64,000 nucleotides of DNA. Source: Casuarina equisetifolia. Taxonomy: Eukaryota > Streptophyta > Magnoliopsida > Fagales > Casuarinaceae. A model generated the notes under the pieces. It did not search any database. It was given only the letters and a program-made list of their open reading frames with translations, and had not been told where the DNA came from. Location of the stretch: the NCBI GenBank assembly GCA_028551475.1, contig CM052362.1, positions 9,919,354-9,983,353 on the forward strand, read 5' to 3'. The position numbers and the translations under genes were made by a program. The number at the start of each line of letters is the position of its first letter. Within the stretch, counting starts at the first letter, position 1. Below, piece by piece: positions 24,851 through 36,356 of the stretch.

Positions 24851-26091
24851 AATACCACACAAATTATCTTCACATTGGCGGTTCATGACACAAAAGGAAC
24901 CAAAGGAAGATGCATTATTTTCTCCATGTTAGATATATTTTTTTGTTGATTAAATCTTTGCAAAAAAGCCATTATTTGAAAATTTGCAAATATTTTCAAC
25001 ATGCATGATATATTAGGAATGTGGAACATATGCCAAATTTCAACACAACTCCTAACCCTATGCATAGGCAAACACTTCCCATGAAAAGGTGCCTTATTTG
25101 AAACTTGTGCTTTAACATCATATAGAAAACTCAACCTCACCCACAAGTCAACTCAAGACTAGTTGATTTTTGTTTCTTATCTAAAAGATTTCAAGTAAGA
25201 TTTTGGTAATGTGAGACTTATTCTAAAAACATTTTCAACATGTTTTTTTTTTTAACCCTAAGCATGAGAAAATACTTTTTATAGAAATTTTTATCCACGA
25301 GTTAAGGTGTACTGCACATAAACTTACACTTTAATATCTTAGTCTAAAAGTTCTTTTTTATCCCAAAATTTGCCTATAAAATAGGCAAACACTTCCATTT
25401 ATAAGGAACACCATATGTCAATATATCCACAATGTGAGACATGTCTAATGAATATCTCAAGAGCCATTAGAATAATCTAAGAACAGTCACCTAATGACCA
25501 CTAAAATTGTTGATTTAGGCAGCCATTGGATCTCTTAGATAGCCTTGCATGACTAATGAAATTGGCCGATGATTATTCCATAATCGACAAACGGTTGCCG
25601 TCAACATTGTAATTGCCGGTTTTTCAGTTGACCGGAACATAACCTTCAAGATAATGAGCGGCCACATTATAGCGACGTAGAATTGTCGGGAAGTCGTAGT
25701 CCCATTGATAGTGATACAGTTTCTTTAGTTTACTTTAGAAAAGATGCAGATCAATATTTTTAAAAGCATTATTCAATCAGTCGTTTATATATAATTCCTA
25801 GATGGAACCTTTTCTCTGACATAAATTGAACAAAATATAATTTTAAAAAAACTTCTCAAAGCAGTAGGCGTTTTTGTCTCAGAAATATTTATAATTGTAA
25901 ACCAACCTTGACCAAATGCATACCAGGAAAAATTTAATGTCGATGCTTACCGCACCAAAAGAAAACGCGTTAAGCTTCGTTGCTAGCAGTGTTTGGGCCG
26001 CCACAGCATTTTGTAGAACGAACGTTATGGGGTGGCTACTAATAAAATAAACCACAACGAATATTTGCCTAAGCGGCTCCTCCTCCCCGTG

Positions 26092-26099
26092 TATAAAGA
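26092..26099 (+). promoter_or_regulatory. TATA box of DnaJ gene 2
   Basis: TATAAAGA aligns with the TATAAATA of copy 1. Here it is 170 bp above the ATG because a minisatellite lengthens the leader. Confidence 0.6.
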
Positions 26100-26118
26100 G
26101 TACTCAGATGCACAAATC

Positions 26119-26240
26119 TAGTTCAATCCATTCCCTCAGCAATCTTGTTCAATCTAGCTCAATCCATTCCCTTACCAATCTTGTTCAATCAAGTTCAATC
26201 AAGTTCAATCCATTCCCTCACCAATCTTGTTCGATTTAGT
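26119..26240 (+). repeat. 36-bp minisatellite in the 5' leader of DnaJ gene 2
   Basis: About three units of the pattern AGTTCAATCCATTCCCTCA.CAATCTTGTTCAATC, plus partial units, lie between the TATA box and the ATG. Copy 1 has a single unit at the same place, so the array grew after the duplication. Confidence 0.88.
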
Positions 26241-26269
26241 TCAGTTTACAAGCGACCGAACCAAAGGCC

Positions 26270-26791
26270 ATGGATGTTTTACTAAGTTCTAGGCAAAGCA
26301 TTGCCAAACCCTTCCAGTCACTTCCGATTCCCAAAGAGCGGCGACGGTCTCCTGTAATTGTATCTTTTCGAAGCAGAGCTGCAAAAGCGTCTGGTCAAAA
26401 AGATATTGCCACTTTCTATGAGGTCCTTTCTCTGAATCCGGATAAGGCGAGCATCAACGAGATAAAGAAAGCTTACAGAACTGTGGCTCTGCGATACCAC
26501 CCTGATGTCTCTCCTCCTCACATGAAGGAAGAGTCGACGAGGTTTTTTGTGCAACTGAATGCAGCATACAGGACGCTCTCAGACCCTGCGTTGCTCAGAG
26601 AGTATGAATTCGATTTGGGCTTCGAAAACTCCGAGAGAATATCCAAGAAAAAATGCAACGATCAATTTATGAGAAGCAGCTGGCAAGAACAAATTCTTGA
26701 GTTGAAGAGAAGGTCCGATTGCCCACCGTCTGAAAAGAAGGATTCGTGGGGGAGTAGAATAAGGGCTCAGAATTCTTGGCAAAAGGTGTAA
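26270..26791 (+). CDS. Chloroplast J-domain protein (DnaJ/J20-like), copy 2
   Basis: An intronless paralogue of the gene at 12189, also 173 codons, with no gaps in the protein alignment. The transit-peptide-like N terminus is retained. So are the J domain (about 48-113, HPD at 77-79 in VALRYHPDVSPPHMKEE) and the C-terminal SSWQEQILELKRRS...SWGSRIRAQ. About 30 residues differ. They cluster in the transit peptide and in residues 110-135 and 150-173, while helix II and the HPD loop are almost unchanged. This suggests selection on J-domain function in both copies. The ATG context is again GCCATGG. The promoter is shared with copy 1, but the leader carries a 36-bp repeat array. A plastid Hsp70 co-chaperone role is inferred from the family. 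Confidence 0.93.
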   Translation: MDVLLSSRQSIAKPFQSLPIPKERRRSPVIVSFRSRAAKASGQKDIATFYEVLSLNPDKASINEIKKAYRTVALRYHPDVSPPHMKEESTRFFVQLNAAYRTLSDPALLREYEFDLGFENSERISKKKCNDQFMRSSWQEQILELKRRSDCPPSEKKDSWGSRIRAQNSWQKV

Positions 26792-27210
26792 TAGGTTCTA
26801 TCTTTAAAAACTATATGTTTTTACATTTTTTCAAATGTTGTGGATGTATTATCAATTTTATTCATGTAAAATCATTTTTGAGAAACTCCTAATTTTATCA
26901 GGAGTGCAAAAAGCTGTAATTCTCACTCTCAAATTATTGTAATAAATTTTATCATTTTATCATTTTATCAAGATGGTACCATCTTTCTCATTGTAAATAT
27001 CTATGAAGGTTCAGGAGAACGAGAAGTCTACATTGCCTATGCACACCAAAGAATAGGCAACCAGTTGTCACACGCATTCTAGATGTAAAAAAACTAATGA
27101 GTATAAATGGATTATCAGTTTTGTTAAGCTAAAAATAATGTTTGACAATATATGTGTTTTTTTTGCTGATCAATAAAATTGAAATCACAAATAGTCTTTT
27201 TTTTTTCCTT

Positions 27211-28170
27211 TTGGTTACTAGTATGTTGAATGTTTATTTTAATATTTAATTTTCTGAATGAATGTGTAAGTTTATTCATAATATTAAAAGTACATAAGCT
27301 TAGGGGTATTTTTTAGCATTGAAAAAATCATCTATACATGTAAGAAAAATGAGGCTGGAAATCTCCAACTATCAATCAATAAAATATTTGTACAAGAAAA
27401 TTTAATGTTTCTAATAAAATTGCTCTTTCTTATGCTTTTTTTTTATTATTTTTGCCAACAAGATTGTGTAATCACATAGAATTCCAACATTTCAAAAAAA
27501 AATTCTCTTCACTTATGATGAGGTATAGTCTTTTAATTCATTAAAATTTTTCTTTAATAGTTAATGATAAGGTCCCAATCCATAAATATCTATTTTACTA
27601 AGAATTACTAGTTGCATAAATTTGACTAAAATAAAAGATACAATTTATGCACTTAATTTCATACTTTAAGGAGATTGTGTCCCTTATTCACAAATATGAT
27701 AAAAAAAGTTTCATCAATTCTTATTTACTTCGTGCACCCACTGGGAGATAGACCAATATGAATTATGGACTATTAAGAGATGCAAAGTTCCAATGCAAAA
27801 GTAGCTTAAGGGTTAAAAGAGTACTTTCCTTATTTAAATGTCACCATAAGAAATTCCATACTCAATACAAGAATTTCGTCATGCTTACATACCCCCACAT
27901 GTTGAGCAATAGTAAACTGTAGGTTACACAAAATAGAATAGATTTAATTTGAGCTTTAACACCATGTTTAAAGGTCCAAGTGCACAATCTAAAAGCTTGT
28001 TCAAAGGTTGAAGGACACTTCTTTCATCTAAATTTCACCATAAGAGATCATGTACTAAATGTGAAATGCACACATAGACTTCACCAATGTTATCAGCTCA
28101 TTAGACATTCTCACAAATGTTAGTGACGTTGTTTATGGGTTAAAGTTCTTCACCTAGATCTACAAAATTA
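27211..28170. other. Gene-free spacer
   Basis: AT-rich sequence with homopolymer runs. No open frame over about 60 codons, repeat end or known element was recognised on either strand. Confidence 0.45.
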
Positions 28171-28177
28171 AATAAAT

Positions 28178-29217
28178 GTCGTGCCTTTGAAATAGTTGGT
28201 TCAAATTGCCATTCTTGTGCAAGACATTTTTACCATCTTCTTTTCTTCGCATTCTCTTGAGCAGCCAGAAAAATTCTCCGCTAACAATTTCATGAGGCAC
28301 AACATAGTAAAATGGAGTGATTCCTCTCACTGCTAAAAATTAGATCCCTTCCGTCCACCCACAACGTTTTTCTTCCCCTTTCAAGCCCTACCCACCCCGA
28401 ACTGATCTCCTTCACTGTATTTTTCTACTGCTTTACCAGTATTGGACGCATCGGGCCTTGAGGCATGACAAAAATTCAAGAAACTTTTGTCGCGTTCTTT
28501 TTTTCTGCAATTTAGGAAATCCTTTTACTCATTTGTGCTTTTGCTTCTATCAACCTCCTCCTGGTTCAGAAGTTTACTGGACATTTAAAAGAGAGACATT
28601 TAAACAATATGGATCCCGTCTAAAAGAGAGTAATTTATGTCGTTCAGAACTTTATCATATCTTTGACCTTCTGGCTGGATGCGGTCATCGGCCAATGCAC
28701 CCATTTAATCCCTCCAGCATTACCACGAACCGTGGCTAGCGCAACATTATTTGAGTGGTCAGAAACAACGATAATTAAGAACTACGCACATCTTTACTGT
28801 GTATAAATCACATCGTTTTGACACCTAAGGCTTTGCACAATCTGTATCCATAGGGATCTTAAGCATCCTACTCCAAAACAAAAGGAACCGCAGAGATTGC
28901 ACTAACCCAAGAGTCCTCTTGACTGATACGACAGATGAGGCATATCCGCACAATTTTCCGTTGGTCAAACGATGAAAGCAGGATGTATGCTTTCAATGCC
29001 AGCATGTACAGTCAAATTAACCGTAATTAACTGTGCTTAAAATATGAAAACGCGGTGGTTGAGCTATTTCCACGAAGGAGTTTTTCTTGATGTAACCGAA
29101 AGCCGGATGGATGATCAAACTGCTATCTTTTCGATCTTATGACCTCAGACAACAGCTGACAACAGCTGACAACAGCTGACAACAGCTTCAGTTTTACGTC
29201 CATTCAAAGCAATTGAA
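28178..29217. repeat. 1-kb tandem duplication, unit 1
   Basis: This matches 29250-30190 in order and orientation. Shared anchors include TAGTTGGTTCAAATTGC, GAGCAGCCAGAAAAAT, CACAACATAGTAAA.TGG, GGTTCAGAAGTTT, AGGCTTTGCACAATCTGTAT and AAAGCCGGATGGATGAT. The 93-codon open stretch at 28458-28739 does not persist in unit 2, so coding is unlikely. Nothing shows what the unit does. Confidence 0.85.
29149..29188. repeat. 10-bp minisatellite
   Basis: The decamer ACAACAGCTG repeats four times, the last copy ending in TT. The equivalent place in unit 2 of the 1-kb duplication has only a single degenerate copy. Confidence 0.9.
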
Positions 29218-29249
29218 AAAATTCACCTACATCTCCAAAAAAAAATGAA

Positions 29250-29466
29250 TGTTATGACTTTGAATTAGTTGGTTCAAATTGCTGTCCTTGTTGGAGACAT
29301 TTTTACCATTTCTTTTCTTCGCTTCTTCTTGAGCAGCCAGAAAAATCCACCACTAACGATTTCGTGGGCACAACATAGTAAAGTGGGGTGATTCCTCACA
29401 CTATTCGGAAAGCATTTCTAAAAATTAGATCCCTTTCCCCCAACCAACACCACCCCCCACAACCCC

Positions 29467-29501
<35 letters not shown>

Positions 29502-30190
29502 TCAGAAGTTTGCAGGACTTAAACAATATGGATTACTTCTCAAACAAAGAGTAATTTCTGTGGTTAGATTAGCGACATTTAAAAAGCGAACGTAACTTAT
29601 CATTATCTTTGGCCTTCTAGAGGGCTGCGGTCATCCATTATGAGCAAACATCTCTGGCCAATGCACCCTTTTAATCCCCCCCCATTACCAAGAATCACAA
29701 CTAGCATAACATTATTTGAGCAGTCAGAAACCACGATAATCAAGAACTACGTACACCTTTACCGTATATGATCTCACCGTTTTGACTCATAAGGCTTTGC
29801 ACAATCTGTATCCATAGGTATGAACAGATATGGCATGAGAGGCCGGAAAGGGATCTTGAGTATCCTACTCCAAAACAAAAGGAACCGCAGAGATTGCACT
29901 ACCCCAACCCCAAGAGTCCTCTTGACTGATAAGACTGATGAGGCATATATGCACAATTTTATTTTGGTCAAACGATGTGAGCAGGATGTATGCTATCGTT
30001 GCCAACATGTACAGTCAAATTAGCCGTAGTTAATTGTGCTTAGAATATGAAAACACGGTGATTGAGCTATTATTACGAAGGAGCTTTCTTTGATGCGCCC
30101 GAAAGCCGGATGGATGATAAAACTGCTATCTTTTCGATCTTACGACTTCAGAGAACGGCTTTAGTTTGACGTCCATTTAAAGCAATTTAA
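29250..30190. repeat. 1-kb tandem duplication, unit 2
   Basis: Second copy of 28178-29217, with scattered substitutions and several small gaps. It carries a run of 30 C at 29469-29498 where unit 1 has mixed pyrimidines, and extra short segments elsewhere. No open frame is conserved between the units. Confidence 0.85.
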
Positions 30191-30254
30191 TTTTAACGAC
30201 AAATGAAAACTATCTAGAAACTATTTGGAAGAAAATTTTATAATTTTATATTGT

Positions 30255-30725
30255 TGCAGAAATTCAACAGGATTCCATGAACCATATATGAATCAAACAC
30301 AACCATAGGAATACAACACCTAAATACAGTGAATTTAAGAGGTTTCGAATATCATCATGTCCTATGTCTCCTATAATCTCTTCTTACTAGATTTTTTATT
30401 CCTTTCTCTTTCATGAAACAAGTATCTCATGATCTCTCTCATTATCTAGAATCCATGAAAGACACTCTCTCCAACAACTAGTTAGCCCCCAAAGAGGCTC
30501 CCTAATAAAAATGGCTCACCTACTACCTTTCTCATTATCTAAAATCCATGAGAAATACTCTCTTCAACAACTAGTTAGCCCCCAAAGGGGCTCTCCCACA
30601 AAAATGGCTTGCCTACTAGTTTTTTCTATATTTCCTCCATTTATAGAAATAACCTAGTAGCATAAGATATTACAATCATACATTTTAACTTAACTGTTTC
30701 ACTAATCCTAACAATTTTTCCCTTA
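30255..30725 (-). mobile_element. 3' LTR and purine tract of a copia-like element, broken
   Basis: On the minus strand AAGGGAAAAAT (30714-30725) is followed by TGTTAGGATTAGTG, the start of an LTR that ends near TTTCTGCA at 30255. This is the usual polypurine-tract/LTR junction. Within the LTR a 93-bp tandem duplication (about 30438-30620) is visible, marked by CAACAACTAGTTAGCCCCCAA in both units. The rest of the element, up to perhaps 31215, is too decayed to name. Confidence 0.55.
30438..30620. repeat. 93-bp tandem duplication inside the copia-like LTR
   Basis: CTCATTATCT..AATCCATGA starts at 30438 and again at 30531. Both units continue through CAACAACTAGTTAGCCCCCAA and AAAATGGCT to CCTACTA. 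Confidence 0.85.
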
Positions 30726-32706
30726 GAACAATTAGTGCAACAGCCCTATACTATAAGAAAGTATGGAAAAAGAAAGACTAAAAAACTCCCTTAAACTCTT
30801 GTAGCTATAATCTTTGGATAGAGAAAGATTAAGGAAACTTTTTTCAATTTCTTTAACCATAGTCTTTTGAAAAAGAAAGGTGGAGAATCTCTCTTCAAAG
30901 ACTAGAAAATGTATCTTCAATCAAGTGTCTCCTTCGTAATAAGGCCATCAATAATAGTAAAAATTATTGGACTTTCACAAAAATTGAGGTCTTTCTTCAA
31001 AATTTACCAATCAAAGAGTCCATCTCTCATCCAAAAGAATTAGTGCTTATTCAAAATCAACCATTGCAGCCTCCCACATCTCATATGGATATTGACAATT
31101 GAAAGTATCCAAAATTTTATTGTATCATCTATAATAAAAATTAAAAGCATCCCAAGCTCCCTTTCAATTGATAATCCATCAATTTTCATCTTTATAATGT
31201 TGCCCTTATAGCCTTAAAAAAAAAAAAAAAAAAAAAAGCTACATGGACGTGATGCCTGAATGGATTATTACCTCTGCAACACTATATTCATTGGGATTTG
31301 AATGAGATAGCCCAATGGTTTTACTTCCTCAAATATACCGCCTTCAAACAACATAACAACATATTCAAGCAAAAATGTTTCAAAGAACCAAAACTTGCCA
31401 AATGGTTAGTACTTCAGTTGTAGAATAACCTATTAAAACCATTAATTTGAACAAGTTACAATGGAATTCCACCTCACGTGCTAAGTGTAATTGCATTGTC
31501 TACCTTGCTATCCACCTCAAACAAGCAGATTGCAAAAATGTGGAATGCAATAGACATCACAATAGACACAAGCAATCCTCGTGCAGCCACATAGAGCCCA
31601 ACAAACATCTGGCAAGTCCCGATAAGCCAACATAACATGCTACTACATCATTAGAGCAATTAAGTAGGAATTCACCACATTCAAGCATGTGGACAATGAG
31701 TTGGTAAACAAGTCATATAGAAGCCAACATAAAATAGCTAAGTCTCCTAGCCCTAAACAAGAAGTCATGAGGCAAGAAAGTCATCATGTGAAGGATGAAG
31801 AAAGTAAAAAGAAGAAAGAAGAAAGAAGAAAGTAAGGAGTGAAGACTAGGTAATTAGCTTTACCTTTATGTAAAGTTTTCACGTAAACTTCCTAACAATT
31901 GCTTGAAAGTGATAAGTGTGTTAGAATACTTATATAATGGCGTGGCTTGTTTAGGAGAAAATAAGCCTCTTGCTAGCCTCATATAAGCCAATTCAATTCA
32001 ATCAAACTCAATACCAAAGCTACGTTTGACTTTGTATAGTTATAGCAAGGCCGATAGCCCTACAATCATGGAATCCATTCTACCATCTTTGGTGCTTTTT
32101 GTCTCATTTTTTGTATTTTGCTTTATATTGCTTTCCTTATACATGTATAACTCACCAACCTTCATTTCATCATTAATCTCCAATTTATTGCTCTCCATAT
32201 CTATATTTTTACATTTCCACTCACTTAGTCAAACTGAACCATAGAACCCACCAAACTATAATTTTCTTCTTAACCAACTTAGCTTGATACCACTTTATTG
32301 AGGAATCAAAATGGCAAATCAACTTTTTCCAAACAAAACAACAAAAGCCGGCAACCAATCAACAAGAATGAAAGGGGAAAAAACACATGTTCAGGATTAT
32401 CATAACGTCTATAATAACAAGCAATATTTCACTATAATAAAAGGGAAAACAACATGAGTTTGTAACACACAACTCCCACAATTTCTTTGGGTTTACAAAC
32501 TTTATATTTTTCTCCGTCCAACGTGATCCTTCCAAACTAACTAGAAGTTATGACGAAACCCTAAAATCGCTAATAGTGTTTTTAGGACACACCTTAACTT
32601 CTACTTCTACATAGTAAGTTTGAAAGCGCAAAATACTGTTTTTGAATATGTTTTGCCGGTGGACTGAAGCAAATGGCAATGAGACTCGGTATTAGCTCTA
32701 CCAGGC

Positions 32707-33268
32707 TAACTTTGGGCTTGTTTGGACTACATCCAGGCCTTTAATCAAGCCCGAATATAAGGCCACCTGGGTTTGGGGCAACCTGGAAAAAGATTCGATG
32801 TTCTTAGTAATAAATATTACGTGCTTAGATTGTTTATCTGGGCAAATGTACTCATTTGCTCTTAAGTGGGGTCAGCCATAATTGAAAGTCAAGGGTTTTA
32901 TGGACTACAGGAGATGCTAGTCACTGCTGCTAGTGACAGGGGTTGATGATAGAAATGTGTCGGAAGTGATAGGGGTCAAAATACTTAATGTGTCTGCAGC
33001 GAATGATGGGAGTTGACGATAGAGGTGTATTGGAAGAGTTGGAAGAGTTAAGGACTATTCATGGGAAAGAAAGCGAAAAAGGAGGGAGATTAACTGCAAA
33101 GATTCAGGGGAAGAGGTGGGAAAGGAAATAGGGTTTAGTTAAAGTTTTGCCGGAAGAAAGCTTGGAAGGGGGAAGTTGTCGGTGGGGTCGTGTAGACCAA
33201 TCACTTCAACATTTGACACGAATGAGGAAAACAACTACAGCACTACTACCAAACAAGGCCTAACATTG
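32707..33268. mobile_element. Candidate hAT-like MITE with target duplication
   Basis: GGCTTGTTTGGACTAC at 32715 and, inverted at the far end (33260), GGCCTTGTTTGGTAGTAG form imperfect terminal inverted repeats around about 546 bp. Directly outside them lie TAACTTTG (32707-32714) and TAACATTG (33261-33268), which fit an 8-bp target duplication with one mismatch, as expected for hAT elements. No transposase is inside. The TIRs are short and imperfect, so chance is not excluded. Confidence 0.5.
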
Positions 33269-34736
33269 ACCGTTTTCTGTGCCGTCCAGAGAGCCATAGC
33301 GAATCCCCATAACATGCCCTCCCCCATGAATTGGAAGAAAAATTGGTAAGGATTGTTATCAATGCTACAAACATGATATTAATTGCTTACCGTAAGTAGC
33401 ATCACAAACTGCAAAAAATATATCTGATACACATTCTTGGTTCCAAAAGAACCAAAATGGAGGACAAAAAGATGGCTCTTGTTTCTTTTAGCTTGTGTAG
33501 GGATGGGGTAAGTGTAGGAACAACCAGGCAGTACCATCTCCAAATGGATCTTGTCATGCGAGTGTTAAAAAGAAAGCGCCAGTTGTCGAGCAAAATCTGC
33601 TGGGTTCGGAGACATAGACAAGACTTCAAAAATAAAAGCGTCCTCGGTTGCTGTCTGCTTCTGAGAACCAATTCAGAGTACCATCTGCGCCAACAGTGTC
33701 AGTGCCAGCTTGAAGTGGGAGCAAGTTGCTCTCTCGCGGTGGAAAGGGCCGCCACCTCGTACCATCGCCGTGGTACAAATCACAGGCGACACAAGCCTCT
33801 CCCATCCAAAGATTTGCTGTCCCATTCCACTATTCACCGCGTACTTGGTTGCCTTATCTTATAACATGATTTTTGAAGCACTGCGACAGGTATTAGTGAC
33901 ATTTTTAAGAACTCGATTATATATTCAGTCAAATGGCGTAAAACCCATTGGAGACGACTGCCGGTGAAAACCACCGTCCACATCTTTAATCAAAATCTGA
34001 ATAGCAAAATGACAAGCCTGCAAGCACAGACGACGTTGAGATCTACGTTGCGGGGCATGTGCCAACGGAAAGCTCACGCACTCCTAGGGATCTCTTTGCT
34101 CGAGGGTTGGCCCCACTGGGCTAGGGGCTTGGATTTTTTACCAAATATGCGACATTCATCAGAGTAATCGAACTCTATCCCCACGTACAAAAATGCTTTT
34201 CTTTGGCTGCACGGACTTTTCTTCAAAATCAAATCCGGAGAACAAGCAGAAAGCAGAAGAATGCTTAATTTTGCTTAATTTTGCTTGAAGGATGAAATAA
34301 GTTAGTTCTGATTATGCATGTTTTGACAGTGAATCTTCACACGCTCGTTGTGTTTGGTTGGTGATCGCCTAGGGGTAAGAGCCCTTTGGTCAGAAAATCT
34401 GGCACAAGTGCCACAAAAGATGTATTACACCCATGATACAAAGTAAAATATATCCCCAGTTGATTAAATCCTATTTAAAAACTTTAAAAGCCATTTTAAG
34501 GAAGTAATGAAGGGAAAATTGTGATGCTGGGAGGAGCAAGTATGTAAAAATAGATAGACAACAATATTATAACACAACAATCCAAACCTTCAAGCAGGTT
34601 TCAACTCGATTGACTCACAAGAATTCGACCCACTCTAGTCACAACTCCAACAGAGAAACCTAGATTTCATACAGAGTCTCAATGGCTATTAACATGACAG
34701 TTTTCCTTCTCTCTCAAAATTGCCGCTGCCATTTGC
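33269..34736. other. Gene-free stretch downstream of the lipid transfer protein gene
   Basis: Open stretches at 33402-33671 (-) and 33457-33864 (+, 135 codons) overlap each other, lack similarity I can name, and have no supporting splice or start context. The DNA near the gene end probably holds its 3' UTR. Confidence 0.4.
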
Positions 34737-36147
34737 TCAGAAACTAGAAAACGAAGCAACCCCTAAGCCAGCGAGCAGGAATCCAACTGAGATGGTGAGC
34801 ATTGAAGAACCTGAGCTCCCTGGAGCTGGAGCTGGGGCCACCTCAGTCCCTTCTACAGATGTCTCTGGAGGGGCAGCAACAGATGCTGCAGCTTCCGGAG
34901 AGGAAACTGGAGCAAACAACAAGCATTGGTGAGGCGTAGTGAAAAAGCAGAAACCAAAGAAAAGGGGTTCTAAGGAAACCAAGCACTCATTATTATACCT
35001 GATTAAATGAATAATCAGAGGTTAAGACTAGATATTTATAAAATAAGACTGTTCTCAGGTCTGCAATCTAAATCGAGTGCAAGCACATTCTAGAAACAGC
35101 GAAGACAATTTTAAATTTCAAACCTGATTCACAAAGATTGTTATTTAAAGGTTCTTCAAAATTTGTCTATAAAGAGAAGATTCTCTGATGATGATGATTT
35201 AAGAACAAGCCGCAGGTAAGAGAAAATACAGAAAAATCAAGGCATCTTGTCATTTATTTATAGAGTTCAATGGTCCTGGGTCTCGACGGGTTTAAAAATT
35301 ACTACCAATGTTCTTTACAGCTAGTCATAAAGCTGCACATTTACAGATTAGGTTTATAAGTAATTGGATTTGAGAGAAATACAGAGCAGTATGAATCAAG
35401 AAAGAGGACCAAAACATACCAGGGGAAGCAGCAGGAGTTGAAGACACTGCAAAACAACAAAACCCCAAAATGTTAATCACAAATCTGGACCCAAAAATCC
35501 CAAAAAACAATAACTAATCTTAGAAGGCTATTGTCATTGTTCGCATTAATTATTAGTGTATTTCCGTCTTCTTCCCCAGAAGCACTGAGACCTTCCGTCA
35601 CACAGCGCTGCAATATGTCAGATTCTAGGAAGTCCTAAGAAGACGATGTAGAATTGGGAACTTTGCTCGTGAAAACTAATTGCAGAAAGTTTTCTCAGGA
35701 AAATGTTTCTGAAAAATCAGTCTCCATCAGAACAAAGAACAACGAAGAGGAAACTTAGGAACTGTTAAGAGTGGGGTAGGATAAAAGTTACTCACATGCG
35801 CAGTTAGTGGCGGAAGGTGCGGAGACTTTGCAAGCTGCAGGGAGGGAAGTGGCCTTGGTGACATTCAAGACCACACCCAGAGAAGCACTGCTCTTGAAGG
35901 CCTCGCAAAGGCACCCAGCATCAGCCTTAAGCACGGTCTTGAGGCCCAGACAACAACTCCCCTCCGGCTTGGTGATGGTGCTTCCGTTGGTGACAAAGGA
36001 CAAGCAATCAGCCATGTTCAGGATCAGGCTGGAACAGTCCACAGACGGTGCGGGAGCATGGTGCGAGGACGCACCTTGGGCATAATTGAGAGCCGAGATG
36101 GCCAACAGGCAAAGAGCAAGAGAAAGGTTGAACTTTCCGGGTGCCAT
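34737..36147 (-). CDS. GPI-anchored non-specific lipid transfer protein (LTPG type), three exons
   Basis: Minus-strand exons 36147-35796, 35446-35420 (only 27 nt) and 34906-34737 (TGA), joined at GT-AG sites in consistent phase, give 182 residues. Residues 1-25 are a secretion signal ([19 protein letters not shown]). The lipid transfer domain has eight Cys at 38, 48, 65, 66, 79, 81, 106 and 116, in the order C-X9-C-X16-CC-X12-C-X-C-X24-C-X9-C. This is the four-disulfide fold that binds lipids. NGS and NVT are possible N-glycosylation sites. A Pro/Ala/Ser/Glu-rich spacer follows ([23 protein letters not shown]). GSSGSS and a hydrophobic tail ([17 protein letters not shown]) then form a GPI-attachment signal. 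Family members carry cuticle or wall lipids at the cell surface. The exact ligand is unknown. Confidence 0.92.
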
Positions 36148-36230
36148 TTTCTCTCGAGAGACACACAGAAAAGCTTATTCAAGTCTGGATTGAACGTGGG
36201 GAATGTGGAATATGGGCTAGTGGGGGTGCG

Positions 36231-36238
36231 TTAAATAA
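36231..36238 (-). promoter_or_regulatory. TATA-like box of the lipid transfer protein gene
   Basis: The minus strand reads TTATTTAA about 85 bp upstream of the ATG. It is a plausible but weak TATA element. Confidence 0.4.
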
Positions 36239-36356
36239 GGTGAGTGGGAACATAGAATGATGATAGGTCTCTTTGACAGAGGAAAGCAGGAAACAGGTTT
36301 CGTGAGCTAAACTGGACTGTGTGAAGATGGGGGAGAGAGAGTGAAGAATTGTCCAA

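Larger units (their letters stand above)
25000..27210 (+). repeat. Segmental duplication, copy 2 (carries DnaJ gene 2)
   Basis: Same-orientation copy of about 11000-13110, with matching promoter, coding and 3' flanking sequence. It differs by many substitutions and small gaps, and by a 36-bp minisatellite in the 5' leader. Both copies lose similarity at a T-rich run just past AATTGA.TC.CAAATAGTC. Confidence 0.85.

Noticed and set aside
24883-25146. An 87-codon minus-strand open frame
   Set aside because: It runs into the promoter side of DnaJ duplication copy 2 and is not conserved in copy 1.
31240-32300. Possible further LTR element with a reversed primer site near 32290
   Set aside because: TTGATACCAC resembles a reversed primer site, and part of 31.96-32.10 kb loosely recalls the 0.55-kb repeat units. 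No second LTR or TG...CA boundary could be matched.
33402-33967. Overlapping open frames on both strands
   Set aside because: They shadow one another, lack known domains and have no start or splice context that stands out.
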